DNA of 17,690 nucleotides from Terana coerulea (GCA_024811115.1 JAKOGH010000214.1:1-17690), one strand, 5' to 3'; counted from the stretch's first letter, positions 1-9,643 are shown. The notes: generated by a model not told the origin, from the sequence alone. Translations and numbers: made by a program.

Positions 1-156
1 GCAGGCGAGCGTGCCGCCGTTGCCAGGGCCGACGACGACGCGAGGGACCAGGGTAGCAAGCTACCCCAGCACAACGCCAACGAGCGCAGCACGCGCACTG
101 CGCCGGCGCTGGCGCGCAGGACGTGGCGAAGCACGACGCGTGCAGACCGACGCTGA
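1..156 (+). CDS. Possible C-terminal end of the copy 1 transposase-like gene (5' truncated)
   Basis: Frame 1 is open from base 1 to a TGA at 154-156. It encodes a hydrophilic tail of about 51 residues, rich in Ala, Arg, Asp and Ser. The stretch is clearly more GC-rich than the AT-rich sequence that follows. It sits where the 3' end of the rightward transposase gene should lie relative to the terminal repeat. Its first seven codons resemble one frame of the last 21 bases of the window (AGERAAV against ASERAAA), with differences mostly at third positions, but the match is short and may be chance. Frame 2 is also open through 271, so the frame is not certain. Splice-like signals occur near 211-215 and at 270. 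Confidence 0.3.
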   Translation, partial: AGERAAVARADDDARDQGSKLPQHNANERSTRTAPALARRTWRSTTRADRR

Positions 157-661
157 CAAGTGCGCCCCGTCAGAAGGGGCTGGTGCACGACACGAGGGCC
201 AGGGTAGTGGTGTACGTAAGTATGTTACTGACAGATACAACACACAGGTGGGCATGGCGCAGTGCAGGTGAGTATGGTGCATGGTGCATGGGCTTACCTG
301 CACAGTACAAGTAGTTTGTTGTGTTAGGTAGCTTAGTCTTGTATGTAGATAACTAAATATGCAATACAGAGCATCAGGTTAAATTAAGAAGGGGGATTTC
401 TCAAATGACTAGTCAAGCAGTAGTGGTATTATAGCTGCATGTAAGGAACAAAATAGGACAGTAAGGCAACAAATAGCTGAGAAATAGGACTAATTGCCCT
501 AATATATAGAATAATTAAGACAATTAGCAAAGGACCTCACTAAACTGCCTTATTGGCCTAATGTATCTATTTATCTAGTTGTGTTACTTTGAAGCTTATG
601 TGCAATGAATTAGTGCTTATCAGCATGCATTAGGCAGGAATAGTAAGGGGGTTTTTTCAGA
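157..661. other. Non-coding subterminal region of transposon copy 1
   Basis: There is no convincing gene here. From about 300 the stretch is AT-rich with recurring short words (AAATAGGAC twice near 450-490). Around 267-305 an 11-base inverted repeat with one mismatch (GTGCAGGTGAG against the complement of CTTACCTGCAC) could form a hairpin. The region has no counterpart inside the right-hand copy, which only exposes its left subterminal part. That agrees with an asymmetric element sharing only its terminal repeats. Confidence 0.4.
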
Positions 662-969
662 TGTCGCTCTGTGAGAGGGTACATGGTGGTTATGTGCGGG
701 ATCGGATGCTTGAGCCATGATATAACACATCACCTCCCTGTGATTGTGCGTGCATGCAGTATAAAGGTTTATATATGGCCCGTCTGTGTTTATCCTCATA
801 CTATGCATGTGAACGTACATATATCTAACACATGTGAGTGTAAATACAGTGTTTGCACACCAGAAATTATGTGATTAGCACATGTTCGATCTGCGACTTA
901 CAGGCGCCAAACATTCCTTTGTTCCACGAGCGCCTCACATGCATAACATGTGAGTGCCCAAGCGCAGTG
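662..969 (+). repeat. 308-base terminal inverted repeat, right end of copy 1
   Basis: Read block by block, this is an exact reverse complement of 11582-11889, without a mismatch or gap. The matching bases TA beyond the end (970-971 and 11580-11581) make it 310. The outer end reads ...GCGCAGTG, that is CACTGCGC from outside. Inside are an 8-base palindrome (CTCACATG, 5-base loop, CATGTGAG) at about 934-954 and a second copy of the word CATGTGAGTG near 831-840. Such subterminal motifs are where CACTA accessory proteins bind in known elements. Short ORFs across the repeat appear in both copies only because the DNA is identical; I do not call them genes. Confidence 0.9.
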
Positions 970-1314
970 TACAAGGTCGGCGGCCAGAGTCTGGAGTCAA
1001 AGGGCGTCTAAAGAAGTTGGTTCTACTTTGCGCGCTCGATATGGAAGTTGCACGTCCGGAAAGGGCAGCTGTTGTCAAGGCGACGCAGTCCCCTGTTTGC
1101 AACAGCGGACACATCGCGGCTTGCTACTTTGTTCATCGTTCGTTCGCTGCTGTGCTGGTAGCAGCCTTTTGTATGTTCGTACACTCTCACCCTCATCCCG
1201 CATAGCATTCCGTCGTTTGCTCAACCCGCTCATAGAATTTCCCTTCTCATTCTTTTCGGCCCACGGTCCTTTACTCGTTGATTACCTCGGTCCTCGCTTG
1301 CCTCGCTTGACAAC
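970..1314 (+). promoter_or_regulatory. 5' region of the membrane protein gene
   Basis: This host sequence lies between the transposon end and the ATG at 1315. From about 1170 to 1310 the plus strand is strongly pyrimidine-rich (runs of CTC, TTC and CCT), as often seen just upstream of or across transcription starts in basidiomycete genes. I see no clear TATA box and no separate gene. Open frames through here (about 950-1456) show no protein-like composition. A transposon end only 345 bases upstream could influence this promoter. Confidence 0.4.
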
Positions 1315-2168
1315 ATGGCACCAATCTCGGTTTTTGGGAAGAAAATCATGGTGGCATACTGTGAGTCAAGCTTCACTGCTGCGGCAGGCATCGATCCCGG
1401 CGGCGCAGTCTGACCGCTTTGCTTGGCACAATCCTAGGTTGCTTGGCGTTGCTTGACGCAACTGTTATCGCTCTGGCAGCCCGCGTAAACATCTTTCAAG
1501 AGTTCTTTTGTACGCAACATAAGCATCTTGTGGGCGTCAGCCTCGGTTTGATCACACTCCCAACGCAGTCATGGCGGATTTGTTTCCGCTCGGTTTGTCC
1601 ATCACTACTCTTGTATTTGTGTGTATGCTGTGAGTACTCTTCTTCGATACAGACGGGCTTGAATGACCTTCAGCACTGCATAGACTCTGCTTCAACAGCT
1701 TTTTCACTCGCTGTTTCGTAGCTCGCCCTGCCTTTCAAATCGGTATTCTCTCAATCCTCAGTGTACTCTGGCTCGGTGAGTCCTGCTAAATTGGCACTGC
1801 CAAGTATCTTTCAACTCACGATTGTCGCAGCTTCCAATGCCTTCTCCACTTCTCGTTGGAATGAACTGCCTCTTCCTTGCTCTTCTATACCCGATGGTAG
1901 GCTTCAAGTGTCGTCCCGAAACCTAGGAGTACTCACGCCGCGCCCGTCAGATTACGCCGACGAACGCGTATGGTGCCAAGACGCGCAGGCTATGAAGTTC
2001 TTCGTTTGGCTACTCTTCGCCGGAGGTGCGCTTCTGATCCAGTCGGTTTCTATCTGTGCGCTGACTGTGCGCAGTTCTCGCCCTGACCTGTTCCATTACG
2101 CGCCACTCTATCCTCCAACACCGTCACGGCAACCGTCATGTGTGGAGGACTGCTTTGACTCGCTTTGA
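1315..2168 (+). CDS. Four-pass membrane protein, MARVEL-like, six exons, intact
   Basis: Exons are 1315-1360, 1438-1509, 1569-1629, 1699-1775, 1831-1896 and 1951-2168. All five introns are GT-AG, 54-77 bases long, and all phases agree, giving 179 residues and a TGA stop. Hydrophobic segments lie at about residues 9-32, 43-62, 69-87 and 124-145, so four membrane passes are likely with both ends cytosolic. The loop between segments 3 and 4 carries two cysteines (LPCSS and VWCQD) and the words YADERVWCQ and STSRW. I associate these with fungal proteins of the MARVEL type, which act in membrane apposition or trafficking. The tail is Ser/Pro-rich. The family call rests on memory of pattern, not a search; the exon model itself is firm. 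It converges with the zinc-finger gene at 2526. Confidence 0.82.
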
Positions 2169-2525
2169 CCCTCGGGCGAGTGTGCAATGGGGCTTCCCGA
2201 CCCGCAGGCCAACGATGACGTTGTCAAACTACGTGGGGTCAAACGCGTTTGAGGCCAAGTACTAGACATCAGCCGGTCACGCTACTGTGATAAACTAGAC
2301 ATATGCATTCTCCGCAGTCCTGTGGATGTCACTTAGAGGTATTTCACACCTGTATGGAACGGAGCATGGCGTATTTATTGCATATATCGAGCATGGCATA
2401 ACTACAGTGATGTAAACTGGCGCATAGTGAGATACCGGAATTGTACGGTCAAAAGGATGGCGGGCATAGTGATAGCAAGCATAGGAGGCAGTTCAGCAGC
2501 GAAACGAGACCCGTTACTCTGCAGC
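2169..2525. other. Intergenic region between convergent genes
   Basis: This tail-to-tail spacer of 357 bases lies between the membrane protein stop and the zinc-finger gene stop. It should hold both 3' untranslated ends. The word GAGCATGGC occurs twice (near 2362 and 2390). I see no gene, RNA or clear terminator. Confidence 0.5.
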
Positions 2526-3778
2526 TCATTTTCTGGCGTAGCAGCGGTTGGCGATGTGACGCTTGGCGGGGTCCCTCCTAGAGAAGTTGACGTCACACTT
2601 CGGGCATTTGTACGACCAGCAGCGCATGTGTTCCGTAACCAGATGGCGACCGAGGTTCTTCACGCGGTTGGCTTCGTGCCCTCGCGGAGGCTTGAAGAAC
2701 GTCATGCATCCAGCAAGGGGACAGTCCCACGTCGTGTTGGTCCCGAGAACCTCGGGCGACATGTCGTGGGTGTCCCCGAAGTGCTTCGCGACGTTGCCGA
2801 ACCTGCATTCGCGGATGGCCACATCCCAGTCGCAGTCAGGCATAGGGCAGCTGACGCGGTGAGCAAACCCGAATTCCGTAGGCTCCGGGTGGATGGCTGC
2901 GTCCCACTTCTTCTGCTTCCGTTCATAACCGTTCTCGGCGCTGGGATCCTTCGGCGGCGGCAGATCATACGGTCGCTCAGGATTAATAGTCCTGTTGGTA
3001 TATGTCTTCCGTGTCTTCTGTTCACGCACAACTTGGGGTGCGCGTACGGTCTGAAGCAAAGGGGCCATCGGCACATCGCGGGAAAATATTGCTGCACCGT
3101 CGGAACTGGGAGGTACGTTGTAGACGCGCGAAGCGACGTCCACATCCATGGGCGTGCCCAATCCCGATTCTGATGCGATGGTAGAAACACAGTCGTCTTC
3201 TGAGAGCCCAGGAGTCGAACGCTGGCCGCTGTATGCTGGGCTGAAAGCAGGGGAACGGCCTCCAGACATCTGCGAGGCATCGGAAAGAACGACCATATCC
3301 ATGTCATCATCCTCTTCTACCTTCACCATTGTACGTAAATCTTGCGCGGCGTGTTTGTCGTGGCCAAGCCTAAGGTCGACTACAAGATCGTCTTCGTACA
3401 TATCGTCGTCGCCCGAAACGGCTTGCCCCTCAGCCCGCCTGGCTTTAGCGAGCTCACTGAGGGCCTCTTCATCACTAGAAGTCGCCTCGGATTCAGACTC
3501 GGAGTCAAACTCCTGGTAGTGTACCGAAGGCGATCGCGATGCTTGACGTGAAGCTGTCGCGTGTTCGATATAATACGCCTGTTCAAGAATAGGTTCTGAC
3601 TGATGCACGGAAGGGAGAAGTCAGCGAGATCACAAACGAGAGAGATTTGATGAGTTACCTGGACTGGAGGATATTCAGCACGCGTTGAAAACGTCTCGGT
3701 GTCCCGACTTCCTGGAGACCTTTCCTATAACAGTGTTAATCGGGGCGTACGACCACGGCGCAATCATGCACGCACCAT
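2526..3778 (-). CDS. C2H2 zinc-finger protein with acidic N-terminus (paralogue 1, intact)
   Basis: Three exons: 3778-3776 (the ATG alone), 3724-3659 and 3599-2526. Introns are 51 and 59 bases, both GT-AG and phase 0, giving 380 residues. The N-terminal half is Ser- and Glu/Asp-rich (SESESEATSSDEEA, KVEEDDDMDM), like an activation region. The last 110 residues (271-380) hold three zinc-finger units: C-x4-C-x16-H-x4-H, then C-x4-C with a long spacer and H-x4-H (GRHLVTEH), then C-x2-C-x12-H-x4-C (SRRDPAKRH). It is probably a nuclear DNA-binding protein; the target is unknown. The start was chosen because the ATG sits in a good context and abuts a perfect donor, and because the paralogue at 7599-9643 has the same design. 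The ATG at 3608 lies inside intron 2 and would lose exon 2. No frame break is needed. Confidence 0.88.
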
Positions 3779-3854
3779 GGTGTGATAGGAAAATACTGAG
3801 AAGAGCGACGTCGAAGTGAGGAAGCACAACAGGAATACAGATCCGGGTGGCGTA

Positions 3855-3861
3855 CTTTATA
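3855..3861 (-). promoter_or_regulatory. TATA box of zinc-finger gene 1
   Basis: The minus strand reads TATAAAG, about 77 bases upstream of the ATG at 3778. It is followed by a mixed pyrimidine-rich leader. Position and sequence fit a fungal core promoter. Confidence 0.55.
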
Positions 3862-3890
3862 CGAACACGACGCGAGATCCTGGTGTCTCT

Positions 3891-3954
3891 GTCACGTCAC
3901 CATTAGTATAGGCCACAACGAGTGGCCACCTCCCAAGTTGATCGACGAGTGGCC
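3891..3954. promoter_or_regulatory. Upstream motif cluster of zinc-finger gene 1
   Basis: 3891-3902 is GTCACGTCACCA, whose complement TGGTGACGTGAC recurs at 9799-9810 upstream of the second zinc-finger gene. It contains a TGACGTG core of the kind bound by bZIP factors. Next to it GTGGCC, on either strand, occurs at 3911-3916, 3922-3927 (inside the palindrome GTGGCCAC) and 3949-3954. The cluster lies 113-179 bases upstream of the ATG. Function is inferred only from repetition at the paralogue. Confidence 0.4.
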
Positions 3955-4786
3955 AAGTCAATGCAGCGCCCCATTGTAGACAAAGAGACACGAGACGCAA
4001 ATGATCCTTACCCGAAACGATCAAAAGACCGCCTTTCGTTTTTGTGCCCAGCCCCCTATCGTACCAACTTCGTACAGGCCTAGGCTTGAATTAGTCACGG
4101 TCCGCCACAGTTTGGCCATGCAAGCAAATGCCTCCACGCGGAGAATATCAGACACAATAAGTATTCCAGTGGCCGTGATACTCACAAGCATCCTGACGCG
4201 CTTGGTGCTAAGCTCTTCGTCTTCGCTAACGAAGGCCACTGGAGGATCATCGGAGTCTCGGTTTCCCGCCAAAAGCAACTTGAAGATTGCGTATGTTCCA
4301 CATAGCTTGAATGGAGTGAAGTTAGTTGAGCGACAACAAGCTGCTGAAAAGCAGGTCTGAAAGTAGTCGAACGTCGTCGTTGAGATTTTTGAACGGTGGT
4401 GGTCGGAGAGAACGACTTGTCAAAGCAAATGGGTCAGCGGCAGTGATCTCACATGCCCGAAATGCCCGAAGCAAGATTGCTGCGCGTCTAACAGCTTGCT
4501 CTACGACCGTGACGTTCACCATTACCACCATCATTTCTCCCCTATTTTCAGACGATGACGAGCTCAAGAAGCGTGGAGGATACATACGAATCACAGAACG
4601 ACCGACGCTTGGACGAGAATCGCCCGAAAATTCGACCGTTGTGCGGCGTACGTGAACATTCAGCCCGTACTTAACTCGTACCAGCCGTATAGCTAAGTCA
4701 TCAAAGCGCAATAACTTCGCGTTTTTCGGTGATTCACTGGCTCAATCCACAAGACGAACAGTGCAGGCATTTGGCTTAACGACGGG
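3955..4786. other. No recognisable gene
   Basis: Open frames exist on both strands (for example 4021-4278 and 4322-4711 on minus, 4326-4655 on plus). None shows a known motif, consistent splice sites or protein-like composition, and they overlap each other. I cannot support a gene here. Confidence 0.4.
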
Positions 4787-5600
4787 GGAATTGAGTTATG
4801 GAGACTGATTGGATTATGCGTCCTTACTTTCCTTGGAATGTGGGTCACGCTGAAGATAGCGTGGTGGTGGTGGTCTCATGATAAAACTGGAATATGTTGC
4901 TGCTATCTTCAGGTGAGTGACACAGACCTGCATGCGCATCATCAATGTTGATGTTTGACCTATCAGCTATATTATTTTCGGACTTCCTGGATACACTCAC
5001 TGTATACTTACGGTTCTACTTCAATACGTTCTTTACGGATGAATTGCTCTCGGGATTCGCAGTCTCAGATGCCTTTCCTTCCGAACCTCATTGGGCCATT
5101 TCATCTCGAATTTCAACTGTGAAGCTTCACAGGCAACGCTTCTGCTGTCAGCGCTCAGCCAGAACCAGTATTCATAATGTGAGTCTGTCGCACTTGTAAC
5201 GCTGCTGAGCTCATGGTTAAATAGATCAACCTTATTCTCGTACGCTGCGAATACGTTTTGATCAAGGAATGTGCACAGGTCTTCGCATGCGATTGTTCCA
5301 ACGAGTACACCCCGCGTTGTACGCTATCACACGCGATGGCGGATTGTCCCCTCTTACCACTCTCCTGGGACGTTTTGCTACAGACGGCCATGTTGAGGGT
5401 GACGGCATCCAAATGGTCATTTACCAGGAAGCGGCTCACTACTTCGCTTTCTCCTCATCCAATGCGGCAGTTTGGAACTGCAGCTGTATGCGGCGTAATG
5501 TACGGCTGCGTTAGTGCGGCCGTATGTAGCGCGATCAGTAGGCAATTTTGTCCTCTCGCCCCGCATTTCCAAACGCTTCTTACCATTACGTCCAGGGTTA
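4787..5600 (+). pseudogene. Possible relic of a multi-pass membrane protein gene
   Basis: From about 4790 one plus frame encodes a very hydrophobic segment (LIGLCVLTFLGMW then AWWWW). It is followed by a good intron, CAG|GTGAGTG at 4914 to CCTATCAG at about 4968, and an exon starting LYYFRTSW. Downstream another frame has FLDTLTVYL, and further on PALYAITRDGG and HYFAFSSSN. These fragments recall the layout of Agaricomycete DUF6533/DUF6534-type membrane proteins (a YFR word, then LDT, then RDG). They lie in different frames and cannot be joined without several breaks. An 11-base inverted repeat (CTGAAGATAGC near 4851, GCTATCTTCAG near 4905) spans the first exon. I regard this as a decayed gene at best. 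Confidence 0.25.
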
Positions 5601-6539
5601 ATGGGTCTTGAGATCCCGATCCCAACCGGACAAGCTGCTGGGCTCCTACCCTCGTAGCCATCAATGGGATGTCCTGCGCCTTGATTTTTCGCCGGTATGC
5701 CGTGCATATATCATTCAAATGGAGTAGGGTAGCTAATATTAGCACGTAACGCCTAGCAAGTTCTGGCGTCACTAAACAAACATGCTGCCAGCTGGCAATG
5801 CATTGATGGCGACTAAACCAGATCTCAAGTGTAAGCATATTTCTTGTTGATAGCTGCGGTCTGCCATATCGTGACACCTTATTATATTCCCGTTGAAATA
5901 TGCCATGAAGCTTCACATGCTGGTACATTCTCGGTTCTCCGCATACGCGCCCTGAAACGCAGAGGGAGTCTAAATCTCACATGAATCTGTCACAAGTTAC
6001 TAGGCATGAACAGGATGGCTCGTGCGGCATTAGCTAACGCTTTTTTTTAAAGAATTCTGTAGGCTGTTCCGGAGACAGCAGACGAACAAGCGAATGGAAG
6101 GCATGCATGGAGAATGCGGGAATATTCTTCAAGGGTCGACTTGGAAAGCGCATGCCTCGCATCGCCGACCGTTGACTGGCGCGGATATTGGACTTACCGT
6201 GGATGAGCGACGAGCGCGCAAGCTGGACGGTTACAACTTACAAGAGGGATGGAGTATTTGTCTCCCTCGCGCTCCAAGGTCGGCTGTCCCTTGACGTGGC
6301 TACCGGAAATTGAGTAAACATGTGGACTCACAATCACTCAACACAGTGCCCATACCGCGCAGAACCGGTGGAGTACGGCAATGAATCGAGCTCTGCATGA
6401 GACGAGCCCTTGATATCAGGCATGTTGTACACATCTTGACCAGTCTGTGCTCCACTAATTTCAGAGGGACAGTCCTCTGCTTGCAAATTCAAGTGATATG
6501 AGCGTGCGCAAGTTTAACCATTCCTACCATCTTGAAAGG
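5601..6539. other. No recognisable gene
   Basis: The longest frame (5455-5928, minus) has no motif or hydrophobic pattern I recognise, and no supporting splice sites. A T8 run occurs near 6042-6049. The last 150 bases probably belong to the promoter of the secreted peptide gene. Confidence 0.4.
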
Positions 6540-6546
6540 TATAAAA
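6540..6546 (+). promoter_or_regulatory. TATA box of the secreted peptide gene
   Basis: TATAAAA lies 80 bases upstream of the ATG at 6626. Between them is a C/A-rich leader without another in-frame ATG. This supports the start choice and suggests a well-expressed gene. Confidence 0.65.
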
Positions 6547-6625
6547 TGCTCGTCTTTCTGCTACAACACTCCAGTTCCGCAACCCAGTCCAATCTCACCC
6601 AAGGCCACCAGCACCAGAAACCAAC

Positions 6626-6889
6626 ATGCGCTCCCAAGTCATCTTCCTCGCGCTCTTCGCCACCGTCGGCCTCGCCGTCCCCAAGGCTGAGAACGTGCTC
6701 GTCGAACGCTTTGAGCCCCCTCTCATCCCCGCGGATGCCCTGGTGGTGGACCAGGAAATGCGTGCCCGGAGGGATTCTTCCAGGTTCGTGTTCTCCCCTC
6801 CTGCGCCCATTTCAGGCATTGTTGACTGACCTCTGTCGAAATATCAGTGCTTTGGCCAGTGCTTCCAGTGCGGCGCTGTTTGTAACTAA
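6626..6889 (+). CDS. Small secreted peptide precursor with a possible Cys-rich end
   Basis: The ATG at 6626 opens a clear signal peptide (MRSQVIFLALFATVGLAVP, residues 1-19). A propeptide-like stretch follows, with a dibasic RARR site near residues 47-50 where a Kex2-type protease could cut. A 64-base intron, 6784-6847 (GTTCGT...ATATCAG), has a branch-like TTGACTGAC. Spliced exactly as sequenced (phase 2), the second exon reads a nondescript Ser/Ala tail. After a further intron at 6931-6985 that frame stops at 6994-6996. In the next frame the same exon reads CFGQCFQCGAVCN and stops at 6887-6889, a compact C-x3-C-x2-C-x3-C end. That would need one more base at the AG|GT donor, like several donors elsewhere in this window. 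I prefer the Cys-rich reading but cannot prove it. Without splicing, the frame stops at 6827-6829 after 67 residues. No family recognised. Confidence 0.55.
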
Positions 6890-7598
6890 ATGTCCCGGCA
6901 AGCGTCCGGAGAGTTCACTGTGTAAACAAGGTGAGGCTAGGCTCTCTATGTCCTCCTATGTGCCCCTTTGTTAATATCCTTTTAGAGTCGAACTGAAATT
7001 CCTGTCTTGCGCCCCGGCTCGTACGATGTATAAATAAGTGTTGCAGCTTCGATGGAGTAGAGAGGAGAGTTCCCTGCCAATGTCTCGCCCGCTACAATTA
7101 TGTACCCATAACTGTACTGTGTGGTACGCTCACAATGGTATCGGAGTGTCTGTGACTCGCGTTGCTTGAACGGAGGGCTATGTCCATACGGCTGAGCACT
7201 ACGGCGTACTGGCTACTGCGAGGGTCTACGGGAAGTAATGCCAATTCCCTCTCGAGCCGTCTGCCGTCGTCGCGGCGCAGCACGTTTTTGACAACTCGCA
7301 ACGATACGCTGCCGGGGCCTTCCCGCTGCACAGTGTAGGCGATGAGCTACATCCTGCTCTCTTTGCAGCGACCTAGCATTCGCGAGGTCGCGCTCCGTCA
7401 GGAAAGGGGATTCTCATTCACAGACAAGGTTGTGTGTAGGTAGGTGTACATAGACCAAGGTGGTCTAGATGGTGCATTGCAAGCAGTACGCAGCATCTCA
7501 CCCGGATTCGAATAATCACTGTCACAGCCTGAGATTCTAGGCCTCTAAGTATAACTATGCAGAAGAGTGGCAATTGATTCTTCACATAGAGTACTATT
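6890..7598. other. Intergenic, including a probable 3' UTR intron of the secreted peptide gene
   Basis: 6931-6985 has intron form (AAG|GTGAGG...TCCTTTTAG, 55 bases) and lies just downstream of the Cys-rich stop, so it may be a 3' untranslated intron. The rest holds no convincing gene; the ORF at 7098-7331 on minus is unsupported. The 3' end of the zinc-finger gene at 7599 must also lie here. Confidence 0.4.
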
Positions 7599-9643
7599 CT
7601 AAAGTGTCAACGGCTCCGCGTGCTTACTCAAGTGTCGCACTGCAGCGTCTCTGCGCATAACGACGCTGCTGCATACTTTACACCGGTAGCTGTAGTGCAC
7701 CCAATGCACCGTATGGAGGTGGCGAGTAAGAGTCCTCCACTGATCAGCAGTGCCGTCCTTGGAGGGCTTTGACGATGAAAATGTGTCGCCACAATCGGGA
7801 TACGGACAACGTAGCTCGACCCTTTCTTGGGCATCCTTGGCGACGAGATTCGGATGGTGGCGCCTGAAGTGCGTAAACATCCCGTACTCAGAGAGCTGGT
7901 CTGGTGCCCAGAGTAGCTTCTGACCGCAACCGGCGCCATCGCATACCACCTCCTGCTTGTGTTTTACCATCTCCAGTAGCCCGTGACCAGGTACGTCGAT
8001 AGCCGCGTCTTCGTTCACCGGGTCGAACTCGGCCTCTCCCTCCGCTGTGTCGGCCACTGGCTTGAATCCGCCGAATTTGTCTGTATCCAGCATAGACTGC
8101 AAACCGAGCCCACTTGGACCCGCAGATGGAGGAAGGTATGTTTGTTGGAACTTGAACGACCTCCGAGTCGGGACGGGCGAGAGGTTGAAGGACCGCGACG
8201 GAGACAAGGGGATACCAGATGTGCTGGGAGCCTCGCGAGAAGGTGCAGTGCCAGAGGTAGCGTCAGTGGCTCTTGATTTCCCTTTGTAGACAGTGGACCG
8301 GGACGTGGCCGCAGACTGGCTGTGGTCGACGGAGAAGTCAAAGCTGCAGTGCTTAAGCTCTGAACTGCCGAACTTGACGCAGGGTTTTTGGCGGGCAGAA
8401 GGGAGTAGATTGTCTTCCCCGGGAGTGCATGCGAAGTAGTATCGAGGAGCGGCGCCGGGGAGACATCGCCGCCTGCGGACGCCCCCGAGTGTTGGGAGCA
8501 CTGTGCTAAGCTGCCGGAAGAGTGAGCATTCGTAGACGGAGCGGAGGGGAGGTTGAGAGATCCGAAGGAGCGGTCTGCGATGTCCCGGCGGTAGTCAGGA
8601 ATGGTCTTGAAGACCTCCCAGGTGTCAGCCACTGCCGTACCATCATGCTCGATCGACAGCCCTGGTGGAAGCTTCTCCTCTGCGGATGCCGTGGTATGGC
8701 TGTGGTGGGAAGGGAGTTGCTCAAACGCCGAGATAGGGGTTTCGATCGGAGCGGAGTGCGTGACGACAGGCTCCTCGACAAACTCTTGTTCTGGTGAGAC
8801 CAATGTGCTTGTGTCGAGGATGTCATCCAGGTCGAGCGCTGTGGGTTCCGGGTCTTCTTGCGTCTCATCACCATTCGGGGTAAATCCTCCATGATTTTCA
8901 GGGGCCTCGTATCCTTCCGCGCCATCGAAGTCGTCCTGCGTCGGTATCGGCCGGGGCCGCGGCCTGCGTAGTCCCAACGATTGGCCAACGTCCAAGCCCC
9001 GTCGGCGAAGTTCATACCCCAAGGAGCGGGTGCCAGCTCGTATACGTGGCCGGTATTGCTGGGCCATGTCTGCCATCCTCCAAGCCCACTGGGGAATAAC
9101 GGATATTCGTAAATATCATCTAATACTGGTAGGTAAGATTGATACAGCGTGATCATAGGGCGAGTGTATATACCTTCGTCATCCGAATCGGCTTGGGTAA
9201 GCTCTTCGTAAACTGTTGCACAATGTGGGACAGGGGCGGGGTCGGGGGCAGGGGCGGGGGCAGGAGGCTGGTGTTCAAATTCATCTTCATCCATAGAGCA
9301 ATCCTGATCACCATCAGACTCAGAGGTGCTCGACGCGGATGAGGGGAGTAAGATCGCGTTGGAGACGTGTATGAGGTGGTGATGGATTCGGACGGCGCCG
9401 CCTGCGGGGCCTGGAGTCATATAGCAAGGTTAGTCGTCCAACACGCTAAGCGGGGGAATGTAATCCTTACCATAAGACGAGAGGATCTCCTTGGTGCGGG
9501 CGAGGGTTGACCAGCAGTATAGCGTCCACGTCCACGTCCGCGTCCGCCCCCGCGGCCAGCAGGTCTTCCACGTCCGCGAGGATGAGACTTCAAAAAGTCA
9601 TGAGAACAGGCCGGTTGACACAAAATGAAAGCACGCGTACCAT
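7599..9643 (-). CDS. C2H2 zinc-finger protein with AT-hook/RG-rich N-terminus (paralogue 2, frame-broken as sequenced)
   Basis: Exons are 9643-9641 (the ATG alone), 9587-9471 and 9410-7599. Introns are 53 and 60 bases, GT-AG, phase 0. Exon 2 encodes an Arg/Gly-rich stretch with an AT-hook-like RGRP core. Exon 3 has an acidic part (SESDGDQDCSMDEDE), a Pro/Ala repeat, a long Ser/Thr-rich middle and three C-terminal finger units in the last 117 residues: C-x4-C...H-x4-H, C-x4-C...RHLHTVH, C-x2-C-x12-H-x3-H (RRDAAVRH). This matches paralogue 1 finger by finger. Exon 3 is split over three frames; one added base at each of three homopolymers (plus-strand G4 at 9343-9346, G4 at 8953-8956, T5 at 8385-8389) restores about 644 residues. 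The third position is the least certain. A 48-base in-frame segment, 9173-9126, has GT-AG ends and could be an optional intron. Probably a nuclear DNA-binding protein. Confidence 0.82.

Larger units (their letters stand above)
1..969 (+). mobile_element. Right end of a CACTA-like DNA transposon (copy 1, cut by the window start)
   Basis: The right border is the CAGTG at 965-969. The 308 bases before it are an exact inverted copy of the repeat that opens the second element at 11582. CACTG...CAGTG ends are the hallmark of the CACTA (En/Spm-like) superfamily. The similarity between the copies stops abruptly at 662, as expected if only the terminal repeat is shared and the left and right subterminal regions differ. 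Inside it are an AT-rich subterminal stretch (about 300-661) and a GC-rich, possibly coding piece (1-156). The orientation inferred matches copy 2, with the transposase-like gene reading rightwards. The three bases after the border (TAC) would be one target-site duplicate; its partner lies outside the window. Confidence 0.65.

Noticed and set aside
3342..3551. Plus-strand ORFs opposite zinc-finger gene 1
   Set aside because: They are antisense shadows of the acidic Ser-rich coding region, whose composition keeps the opposite strand open.
5455..5928. A 157-codon minus-strand ORF
   Set aside because: No recognisable motif, no splice support, and it overlaps plus-strand fragments that look more protein-like.
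9238..9275. GGGGC/GGGGT-rich tract as a G-quadruplex or regulatory repeat
   Set aside because: It is the antisense of the Pro/Ala-Pro/Asp repeat coded by zinc-finger gene 2, so the protein sequence explains it.
7599..9420. Three overlapping minus-strand ORFs (300, 353 and 304 codons) as separate genes
   Set aside because: Each carries protein-like sequence only over a different part. The parts join into one zinc-finger protein with the exon design of the gene at 2526-3778.
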